A stretch of DNA of 5,576 nt from Flavobacteriaceae bacterium (GTDB taxonomy: Bacteria > Bacteroidota > Bacteroidia > Flavobacteriales > Flavobacteriaceae). Below, piece after piece: positions 1-5,576 of this stretch. Below the pieces are notes generated by a model. That model was not told the DNA's origin and did no database searches. It was given only the letters and a program-made list of their open reading frames with translations. Numbering within the stretch: position 1 is the stretch's first letter; each line of letters opens with the position of its first letter. A program made the translations under genes and the position numbers. The stretch is from contig NZZF01000065.1 of NCBI GenBank assembly GCA_002702385.1, forward strand, positions 4,459 to 10,034. Reading direction: 5' to 3'.

Positions 1-2025
1 ATAATTAAAGGTTTTGGTCATCTTTATTTAAGCGGAACAGGAATTGGTGATCTGGGAGAAATTTTATTAATGCCTACTACTGATAACAATAGTATTATAC
101 CGGGGTTTAATAATTATGAGGAGGGCTATGCCTCCAAGTATTCAAAGAAGAATGAGTATGTAAAACCAGGAAATTATAAAGTTAAACTTGAAAGGTATAA
201 TATTGATGTTGAATTGACCGCATCTAAAAGATCTGGTTTTCATAAATATACTTTTCCAAAATCAAATAACTCAAGAATTATAATTAATCTAAAAGAGGGT
301 AATGGCTGGGATATTCCAACTGAAACATTTCTTAAAAAAGTGAATGATACCACCTTTCAAGGTTATAGATACTCCAAAGGTTGGGCTAATAATCAAAAAG
401 AATATTTTTCTATTGTGTTATCTAAGCCAGCAGAAAGTTTTTTTATAATTGAAAATGATAAAAAATTCATTACAGATAAAAAAAGAGGAAAAGGGGTAAT
501 TGGGTTTCTGAATTTTAAGACTAATGATAATGAAATAATATATGCTAAGGTTGGAATTTCACCTGTTAGTATTAAAAATGCACATGAAAATTTATCAAAC
601 GAGATTAAGGATTGGGACTTTAAAAAAATTAAAAATATTGCTCGAGAAAGTTGGAATGATGAGTTGTCTAAAATCGATATTAAAACTAATGATTATTCAA
701 AAAAGAGGATATTTTATACAGCTCTTTATCATACAATGATAACACCAAATCTCTATCATGATGTAAACGGAGAATATAGAGGTGCAGATGATAAAATATA
801 TAAAGATGACTCTTTTTCAAATTATACACTTTTTTCTTTGTGGGATACATATCGGGCTGCTCACCCACTTTACACCATAACTCATCCTGAAAGAGTTGGT
901 GATTTTATTAATTCAATGATTAAAATATACGAACAACAGGGTAAACTTCCAGTTTGGCATTTAAGAGCTAATGAAACTAATACAATGCCTGGTTATAGCG
1001 CTGTTCCTGTTTTAGTTGATGCCTCTCTAAAAGGATTTGATTTAAACTTAGAGAAAATTTACGAAGCTGTAAAAGTTACTGCAACAGGAAACTTTGAACC
1101 TGGAGTCAAAGAGTTAATGACTAGGGGGTATATTCCAGCAGATTTTATGGTTGAATCTGTAGCGAGTAATATGGAATATGCTATTAGTGACTGGGGTATT
1201 GCACAACTTGCAAAGAAACTTGGTAAAACTGATGACTTTGAATATTTTTTAAAAAGGTCAAAAGCTTACAAACAGTATTTTGATCCTGATACAAAGTTTA
1301 TGAGAGGAAAGCTTTCCAACGGCTCATGGAGAGTTCCTTTTGATCCAATATCTGCACAACACAGAGTTAATGATTATTGTGAAGGAAATGCATGGCAATA
1401 TCTTTGGCTAGTTCCACAAGACCCAGAAGGACTGATTGAATTGCTTGGAGGAGACTATGAGTTTAATAAAAAACTGGATAAATTGTTTAGTATGTCATCA
1501 GAACAAGAAGAAGGTGCTTCAATGGATATTTCAGGCTTAATAGGTCAGTATGCTCACGGCAATGAACCAAGTCATCACACTACTTACATGTATGCATATT
1601 CAGGCGAGCATTATAAAATTGCTGATAAAGTTAGACATATAAATAATGTATTATATACCGACCAGCCAGATGGTCTTTCTGGAAACGAAGATTGTGGACA
1701 AATGTCTGCATGGTATGTATTTTCATCAATCGGGTTTTATCCGGTAAATCCATCTAATGGAGCATATGTTTTCGGCTCGCCTCTTTTTGATGAAGTTACT
1801 TTAAATATTCCAGGTCAAAATCAATTTAAAATATCTACAAAAAACAACAGTGATGAAAATATATATATTCAATCTGCTAAGTTAAACGGGAAAGATTATA
1901 AATATTCTTATATTACTCATAAACAAATTTTAGAAGGAGGAGAATTAGAATTTGTTATGGGTTCAAATCCAAATAAAAATTTTGGTGTAGAAAAAAAATA
2001 TAGACCCAAATCTATAGTTTATTAA
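1..2025 (+). CDS. GH92 family alpha-mannosidase, 5'-truncated by window edge
   Basis: Exo-acting, calcium-dependent inverting alpha-mannosidase of glycoside hydrolase family 92, releasing mannose from the non-reducing end of mannans or N-glycan-type oligosaccharides. The frame is open from base 1 and the first 23 codons already carry a GH92 hallmark (GFGHLYLSGTGIGDLGEILL), so the ATG at 70 is internal and the true start lies upstream; 674 residues are visible, and family members are usually 700-780, so the signal peptide and roughly 80-100 residues are probably missing. Visible residues, numbered from codon 1: WDTYR (281-285), a PVWHLRANET segment (317-326), FMRGK, CEGNAWQY with the likely catalytic acid Glu461, HGNEPSHH (519-526), and GNEDCGQMSAW (561-571) with the likely base Asp564. 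The His-Glu pair that marks BT3990-type alpha-1,2-mannosidases is absent, so linkage specificity is open. The gene ends two bases before a second GH92 gene and is surely co-transcribed with it. Family assignment is secure; substrate is not. Confidence 0.95.
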   Translation: MIKGFGHLYLSGTGIGDLGEILLMPTTDNNSIIPGFNNYEEGYASKYSKKNEYVKPGNYKVKLERYNIDVELTASKRSGFHKYTFPKSNNSRIIINLKEGNGWDIPTETFLKKVNDTTFQGYRYSKGWANNQKEYFSIVLSKPAESFFIIENDKKFITDKKRGKGVIGFLNFKTNDNEIIYAKVGISPVSIKNAHENLSNEIKDWDFKKIKNIARESWNDELSKIDIKTNDYSKKRIFYTALYHTMITPNLYHDVNGEYRGADDKIYKDDSFSNYTLFSLWDTYRAAHPLYTITHPERVGDFINSMIKIYEQQGKLPVWHLRANETNTMPGYSAVPVLVDASLKGFDLNLEKIYEAVKVTATGNFEPGVKELMTRGYIPADFMVESVASNMEYAISDWGIAQLAKKLGKTDDFEYFLKRSKAYKQYFDPDTKFMRGKLSNGSWRVPFDPISAQHRVNDYCEGNAWQYLWLVPQDPEGLIELLGGDYEFNKKLDKLFSMSSEQEEGASMDISGLIGQYAHGNEPSHHTTYMYAYSGEHYKIADKVRHINNVLYTDQPDGLSGNEDCGQMSAWYVFSSIGFYPVNPSNGAYVFGSPLFDEVTLNIPGQNQFKISTKNNSDENIYIQSAKLNGKDYKYSYITHKQILEGGELEFVMGSNPNKNFGVEKKYRPKSIVY

Positions 2026-2027
2026 TA

Positions 2028-4367
2028 ATGAAAAAAGCTGTCTTTTTATATACGTTAATTTTTATTTTTTTTATTGCTAAAAAAGCAATTGCAACTGAAG
2101 ATTATGTCAAATTTGTAAATCCTCTGATAGGTACAGATAGCTCATTCGAACTTTCTAATGGGAATACGTACCCCGCAATTGCAAGGCCATGGGGAATGAA
2201 TTTTTGGACACCTCAAACCGGAAAGATGGGTGATGGATGGGGATACACATATAAAGCAGAGCATTTAGTTGGGTTTAAACAAACCCATCAACCAAGTCCA
2301 TGGATAAATGATTATGCTGCATTTTCTTTAATGCCTTCCATCGGAAAGTTATCTGTTCTTGAAGATGAAAGGAAAACAAGATTTAATCACGATAATGAAA
2401 TTGTTGAGCCACACTATTATTCAGTCATCCTAGATGAGATAAATACAAAAGTTGAATTTACAGTAACTGAAAGATCTTCGTTTTTTAGATTTCATTTTCC
2501 AAAAACTGCAGATGCTAATATTATCATTGATGCATTTTTTAAAAATTCTGAAATAAAAGTAATTCCTAATGAAAATAAAATAATAGGTATTGCAAAAAAC
2601 AATTCTGGAGGAGTTGCTGAAAACTTTGCTAACTATTTTGTTATCGAATTTGATCGACCCTTTAAAAAATCTGGTGTGTGGGATGAAAAAGGTAATATTT
2701 TCTCAAAAAATCAATTAAAAGGAAAACATGTGGGTGCTTATGTTTCTTTTAACGCTGAAGAAAAAGAAATATCAAGCTATACCTCAATCGAAAAGCAGGA
2801 ATTTTATGATATAATTGAGGTGAAAGTGTCATCTTCATTTATAAGTCATGAGCAAGCATGGATAAATCTAAAAAGGGAGTTACCAAAAAATAAAAACTTT
2901 AATCAAATTCTGGCGGAGGGTCGTAAATCATGGAATGATGAATTATCAAAAATAAAGGTCGAAACAGAAAATACGCCCTACGGAATTTCAAATAAAACTA
3001 AATTCTATTCAAGCTTCTATAGAACCATATTATTTCCCAGACAATTCCATGAATATAATGAAGATGGTAAACAAATTCATTACAGTCCATACAATGGAAA
3101 AGTCTTAGATGGGCCTTTATATACAGATAATGGTTTTTGGGATACATTCAGAGCCGTTTTTCCTTTTTACACAATATTATATCCTGAAAAACTTGGGGAA
3201 ATTATGCAAGGCATTATGGTAAACCCTTATAAGGAAAGCGGATGGTTACCGGAATGGTCAAGTCCTGGGCATCGCGATTGTATGATTGGATCTAACTCTG
3301 CTTCTATTATTGCTGAAGCCTATATTAAGGGTATAAAAAATTTTAATATTGAAACAGCTTATAATGGAATTATAAATAGCTCAGAAAATGAAGGTCCGCT
3401 TAGCTCTGTTGGAAGGAAGGGGGCGTTTGAATATAATAATTTGGGTTATATACCTTTTGATTCTTCAATCAATGAGAATGTAGCTAGAACGTTAGAATAC
3501 GCTTATAATGATTTTTCTATTTGGAAGCTTGCAGTTAAATTAAATCGTCCTAAAGATGAAATCAAGTTGTTTAAACAAAGAGCTTTTAATTATAAAAATG
3601 TATTTGATTCTTCTACAAATTTTATGAGAGGCAAATTGAAAAACGGAAACTTTCAATCTCCTTTTGTACCCGATGCCTGGGGAGGCGCATTCACAGAAGG
3701 AAGTTCATGGCATTACACATGGTCTGTTCTCCATGATCCGCAAGGTCTTATAAATTTAATGGGGGGAAGAAAAGATTTTATAAATAAACTTGATGAAGTT
3801 TTTACATCTGAACCAACTTCTGATTTTTCTTATTATGGCTTTAAGATTCATGAAATTCTTGAAATGGAACTATTAAATATGGGGCAATATGCGCATGGGA
3901 ATCAACCAATTCAACATGCAATATATTTTTACAATTATGCTCAAGAGCCATGGAAAACTCAGGAGAAAATCCGATATGTTTTAGATAACCTTTATGGAGA
4001 TAAGCCCGATGGTTATTGTGGCGATGAGGATAATGGTCAAACTTCAGCCTGGTTTTTATTTTCCTCATTAGGTTTCTATCCAGTAGCACCAGTTACAATG
4101 GAGTATATCATTGGAAGTCCATTATTCGAATATGCAGAAATTTCATTACCTAATGGAGAAAAATTTATTATTGACTCATCAGAAAATAGTATCAATAATA
4201 TTTTTATCGACGAAGTAAAACTTAACGGAGAATTTTATAATAAAAATTGGATACACCATGAAGATTTGACAAATGGAGGTAAACTAATATTTAATATGAA
4301 AAACACACCAAATTATGAATGGGGTTCTGACAAAAATAGTATCCCTTATTCTATGTCAAATGAGTAA
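2028..4367 (+). CDS. GH92 family alpha-1,2-mannosidase (BT3990-like), secreted
   Basis: Complete 779-residue GH92 exo-alpha-mannosidase. Residues 1-22 form a Sec signal peptide (MKK, hydrophobic stretch 4-17, probable cleavage after AIA at 22); no lipobox Cys follows, so a periplasmic or secreted soluble protein is expected. The N-terminal beta-sandwich (about 25-280) contains NPLIGTDS, PWGMNFWTPQTG and FKQTHQPSPWINDY; the (alpha/alpha)6 catalytic region (about 300-779) contains WDTFR (371-375), WLPEWSSPGHRDCMIG, EGSSWHY (Glu557), an IHEILEM segment (His608-Glu609), HGNQPIQH (623-630) and GDEDNGQTSAW (665-675). Published BT3990 residues, as I recall them, are Glu533 (acid), His584-Glu585 (+1 subsite for alpha-1,2 links) and Asp642/Asp644 (base region); all lie at a constant offset of 24 here, which supports alpha-1,2 specificity. 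Start: the ATG two bases after the preceding stop gives the signal peptide; no Shine-Dalgarno is visible, so coupling to the upstream GH92 gene is likely. No missing catalytic residue was seen. Confidence 0.96.
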   Translation: MKKAVFLYTLIFIFFIAKKAIATEDYVKFVNPLIGTDSSFELSNGNTYPAIARPWGMNFWTPQTGKMGDGWGYTYKAEHLVGFKQTHQPSPWINDYAAFSLMPSIGKLSVLEDERKTRFNHDNEIVEPHYYSVILDEINTKVEFTVTERSSFFRFHFPKTADANIIIDAFFKNSEIKVIPNENKIIGIAKNNSGGVAENFANYFVIEFDRPFKKSGVWDEKGNIFSKNQLKGKHVGAYVSFNAEEKEISSYTSIEKQEFYDIIEVKVSSSFISHEQAWINLKRELPKNKNFNQILAEGRKSWNDELSKIKVETENTPYGISNKTKFYSSFYRTILFPRQFHEYNEDGKQIHYSPYNGKVLDGPLYTDNGFWDTFRAVFPFYTILYPEKLGEIMQGIMVNPYKESGWLPEWSSPGHRDCMIGSNSASIIAEAYIKGIKNFNIETAYNGIINSSENEGPLSSVGRKGAFEYNNLGYIPFDSSINENVARTLEYAYNDFSIWKLAVKLNRPKDEIKLFKQRAFNYKNVFDSSTNFMRGKLKNGNFQSPFVPDAWGGAFTEGSSWHYTWSVLHDPQGLINLMGGRKDFINKLDEVFTSEPTSDFSYYGFKIHEILEMELLNMGQYAHGNQPIQHAIYFYNYAQEPWKTQEKIRYVLDNLYGDKPDGYCGDEDNGQTSAWFLFSSLGFYPVAPVTMEYIIGSPLFEYAEISLPNGEKFIIDSSENSINNIFIDEVKLNGEFYNKNWIHHEDLTNGGKLIFNMKNTPNYEWGSDKNSIPYSMSNE

Positions 4368-4372
4368 ATTTG
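4365..4372 (+). promoter_or_regulatory. Possible Bacteroidota -7 box (TAAATTTG), plus strand
   Basis: TAAATTTG fits the TAnnTTTG -7 consensus of Bacteroidota housekeeping promoters and overlaps the stop codon of the second GH92 gene. If used, it would start a transcript near 4376 with a leader of about 95 bases, antisense to the tRNA, ahead of the cupin and SDR genes. No convincing TTTG -33 box lies at the right distance upstream, and an 8-base match with two free positions can occur by chance in AT-rich DNA. Confidence 0.25.
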
Positions 4373-4447
4373 TCGGGATGACAGGATTTGAACCTGCGAC
4401 CCCACGGCCCCCAGCCGTGTGCGCTAACCGGACTGCGCCACATCCCG
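4373..4447 (-). tRNA. tRNA-Pro (anticodon GGG)
   Basis: Read on the minus strand this folds as a full cloverleaf of 75 bases including the discriminator. The acceptor stem is 7 perfect pairs (CGGGATG with CATCCCG), the D stem is GCGC/GCGC, the anticodon stem CACGG/CCGTG encloses the loop CTGGGGG, the variable loop is GGGTC, and the T stem GCAGG/CCTGT (one G-U pair) encloses TTCAAAT. T33 and the anticodon GGG (plus-strand 4410-4412) identify proline, reading CCC and CCU. C1-G72 and discriminator A73 are the usual bacterial tRNA-Pro identity elements. The 3' CCA is not encoded (the genome continues ACAAAT), so it must be added by the CCA-adding enzyme. The gene is antisense to all surrounding protein genes, with its 3' end 5 bases from the GH92 stop codon and its 5' end 25 bases from the cupin start. 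I see no hairpin terminator past its 3' end. Confidence 0.97.
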
Positions 4448-4453
4448 TTTTGG

Positions 4454-4461
4454 CAAATATA
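4454..4461 (-). promoter_or_regulatory. Probable tRNA-Pro promoter -7 box (TATATTTG)
   Basis: On the minus strand TATATTTG ends 6 bases before the mature 5' end of the tRNA and fits the TAnnTTTG -7 consensus of Bacteroidota sigma factors, placing the start site within a few bases of the tRNA. A clear TTTG -33 box is not seen; the matching region is T-rich and overlaps the first codons of the cupin gene. The fit in position is the main support. Confidence 0.6.
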
Positions 4462-4472
4462 AATTATATGTT

Positions 4473-4796
4473 ATGAATAAAAAGTTAAATATTAAAAATT
4501 TAAAACAACGTGAAATAATCCCTGGATTTAATGGAAAATTTGTTAATGGGGAAAATATAACTTGGGCATTTTGGGAGATCAAAAAAGATTCATCAATACC
4601 TGAACATTTTCATATACATGAGCAAATTATGCACGTAATTAGTGGAGAATTTGAGTTCACAGTTGATGGAATAACAAGTGTATTTTCGAATGGTGACACT
4701 ATTGTAATACCATCTAATACCCCGCACAAAGGAAAAGCTTTAACAAGTTGTAAAATAATGGATGTATTTAGTCCTAAAAGAGAGGAATACAAATGA
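4473..4796 (+). CDS. Small single-domain cupin, KdgF-like
   Basis: Protein of 107 residues, one cupin beta-barrel, no signal peptide, so cytoplasmic. Cupin motif 1 is PEHFHIHEQIMHVISGEFEF (43-62) and motif 2 is GDTIVIPSNTPH (74-85); the metal site is probably His45, His47, Gln51 and His85. Length, the HEQ segment and the C-terminal DVFSPKREEY (97-106) resemble KdgF, the cupin that speeds opening of unsaturated uronates from pectin and alginate breakdown, in which C-terminal Asp and Phe residues are, from memory, needed for activity (here Asp97 and Phe99). Cupins of this size have many roles, so the KdgF function is a reasonable lead and not a firm call. An ATG at 4468 is followed at once by a stop in its own frame, so 4473 is the start; no Shine-Dalgarno is visible. 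The stop overlaps the SDR start as ATGA, implying coupled translation. Its promoter, if separate, must lie within the tRNA gene or the GH92 end. Confidence 0.88.
   Translation: MNKKLNIKNLKQREIIPGFNGKFVNGENITWAFWEIKKDSSIPEHFHIHEQIMHVISGEFEFTVDGITSVFSNGDTIVIPSNTPHKGKALTSCKIMDVFSPKREEYK
4781..4786 (+). promoter_or_regulatory. Ribosome binding site for the SDR gene (AGAGGA)
   Basis: AGAGGA lies inside the last codons of the cupin gene, 6 bases before the ATG at 4793. It is the clearest Shine-Dalgarno sequence at any start in the window; the second GH92 and the cupin show none. It supports 4793 as the SDR start and suggests that the SDR is translated both by re-initiation at the ATGA overlap and directly. 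Confidence 0.6.
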
Positions 4797-5576
4797 AAAT
4801 AAGTTTAAAAAATAAAAAAGCGTTCGTAGGTGGGAGTAGCAAGGGTTTAGGTTATGCAGTTGCTAAACAATTAGCAATTTGTGGTGCTGAGGTTACACTA
4901 GTTTCGAGAAATGAATCTTTATTGAAAAAAAATATAATTGAACTAAAAGAATTAACAGGGCGTAATCATAATTTTCTGTTAGTAGATTACAATAATTCAA
5001 AAGATTATAAAAAAATTATTGATGACTTCTTTAAAATAAATACAATCGACATTTTAATTAATAACACCCAAGGACCTCCAGCTGGGGATGTTCTGAGTGT
5101 AGGGGAGTTAGATTATGAAAAATCATTTAATCTTTTATTTCAAAATACTGTAAATACATCAATGGCTGCAATGAAAGGAATGAAAAAAAATAGTTGGGGA
5201 AGAATTATCAATATGACATCTGTCTCTGTAAAAGAGCCTTTATCATACCTAGCTCTATCAAATACTATAAGATCTGCTGTAACGAGTTGGGGTAAAACTT
5301 TATCAATAGAATCAGGAAAATATAATATTACTGTCAATAACATTCTCACAGGCTTCTTTAATACCGAGAGATTGAATCAGTTAAACGAAGAAAAAGCAAA
5401 AAAATTTAATGTTAAGACAAGTGAGGTGTTTGAAAAAATGTCAGAAATGGTCCCGTTAAAAAGGATTGGTGAACCTGAGGAATTTGGATATTTAATAGCC
5501 TTTTTATCCTCAGAGTATTCAAGTTATATCAATGGAGTAAATATTCCAATCGACGGTGGTTTACTTAAATCAATGT
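4793..5576 (+). CDS. Divergent short-chain dehydrogenase/reductase (SDR), stop outside window
   Basis: Rossmann-fold SDR, 261 codons visible plus one base (T) that could begin the stop codon; family members are about 250-265 residues, so the protein is essentially complete. Start: ATG in the ATGA overlap with the cupin, preceded by AGAGGA. Residues: cofactor loop GGSSKGLG (13-20, with Gly for the usual Thr), SRN (38-40) after strand 2, which suggests NADP(H), NNTQGPPAG (90-98), WGRIINMTS (135-143), and the C-terminal IDGG (253-256). The usual Asn-Ser-Tyr-Lys tetrad reads Leu115, Ser143, Ser156, Arg160: only Ser is kept and YxxxK is replaced by SNTIR. This matches a known FabG-like subgroup (I recall conserved domain cd05344) noted for an imperfect cofactor motif and tetrad, so this is probably a family trait and not decay. 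Often annotated 3-oxoacyl-ACP reductase, but the substrate is unknown; beside a KdgF-like cupin a sugar-derived ketone is an inference only. Confidence 0.9.
   Translation, partial: MKISLKNKKAFVGGSSKGLGYAVAKQLAICGAEVTLVSRNESLLKKNIIELKELTGRNHNFLLVDYNNSKDYKKIIDDFFKINTIDILINNTQGPPAGDVLSVGELDYEKSFNLLFQNTVNTSMAAMKGMKKNSWGRIINMTSVSVKEPLSYLALSNTIRSAVTSWGKTLSIESGKYNITVNNILTGFFNTERLNQLNEEKAKKFNVKTSEVFEKMSEMVPLKRIGEPEEFGYLIAFLSSEYSSYINGVNIPIDGGLLKSM

Noticed and set aside
542..868. Short open frames on both strands within the first GH92 gene (plus 542-739, minus 686-868).
   Set aside because: Both overlap a continuous GH92 frame with family motifs on either side, and neither resembles a protein family.
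2028..2111. Possible lipoprotein signal or inner-membrane anchor at the second GH92 N-terminus, given lysines at 18-19 after the hydrophobic stretch.
   Set aside because: There is no Cys for a lipobox, and a small-residue cleavage site (AIA at 20-22) just before the mature GH92 domain fits an ordinary Sec signal peptide, although the lysines near the site are unusual.
3891..3917. HGNQP in the second GH92 (HGNEP in the first) as the Glu-to-Gln change that gives the Cellulosimicrobium enzyme CcMan5 mannose-1-phospho-6-mannose uncapping activity.
   Set aside because: With the acid and base residues aligned, BT3990 Glu585 falls on Glu609, 17 residues before this Gln. That Glu is intact, so the CcMan5-type change is not present.
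3841..4089. Open frame of 82 codons on the minus strand.
   Set aside because: It lies wholly opposite conserved GH92 catalytic motifs, shows no recognisable domain, and is best explained as a by-product of GH92 codon composition.
4374..4447. The inverted repeat cgggatg...catcccg read as a transcription terminator after the GH92 genes.
   Set aside because: The repeat arms are the acceptor stem of a complete tRNA cloverleaf, are 60 bases apart, and are followed only by a short run of T (4448-4451).
4610..4792. Open frame of 60 codons on the minus strand opposite the cupin.
   Set aside because: The plus-strand cupin has complete metal-binding motifs across the same bases; the opposite frame has no start signal or domain.
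5140..5349. Open frame of 69 codons on the minus strand with some hydrophobic stretches.
   Set aside because: It is antisense to the conserved SDR active-site region, and its hydrophobic look is what the complement of the SDR codons would give.

Overview
The window is AT-rich and reads like a glycan-catabolism neighbourhood from a Bacteroidota bacterium or a close FCB-group relative. Three things point there: two tandem GH92 alpha-mannosidases (a family greatly expanded in Bacteroidota), starts with little or no Shine-Dalgarno sequence, and a TAnnTTTG-type -7 promoter box immediately before the tRNA gene. The exact taxon cannot be read from the sequence.

Layout. From base 1 to 2025 (+) runs a GH92 glycosidase whose beginning lies outside the window; the reading frame is open from the first base, so the ATG at 70 is internal. 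Two bases after its stop, a second, complete GH92 with a Sec signal peptide runs from 2028 to 4367 (+). Five bases later comes a tRNA-Pro(GGG) gene on the minus strand (4373-4447). Then follow a small KdgF-like cupin (4473-4796, +) and, overlapping it by ATGA, a divergent short-chain dehydrogenase/reductase (SDR) from 4793 to the window end (+). The SDR reaches full family length at the last base but its stop is not seen. No stretch longer than about 110 bases lacks a protein-coding gene.

How the genes may work together. The two GH92 enzymes are probably exported and trim alpha-linked mannose from a mannan or N-glycan-like substrate. Their active sites differ. The second carries the His-Glu pair linked to alpha-1,2 specificity in the Bacteroides enzyme BT3990; the first lacks it, so the pair may cut two different mannosidic linkages. 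The cupin and SDR are cytoplasmic and look like a translationally coupled pair that rearranges and reduces (or only binds) a sugar-derived intermediate; this role is inferred. The tRNA gene splits the two pairs on the opposite strand, so it is unclear whether all four protein genes share one transcript.

The main points for a second look are the unlike specificity motifs of the two GH92 paralogues, the SDR in which three of four catalytic-tetrad residues are replaced, and the antisense tRNA embedded in a run of catabolic genes. I see no CRISPR array, insertion sequence, phage gene or clearly new multi-gene system.
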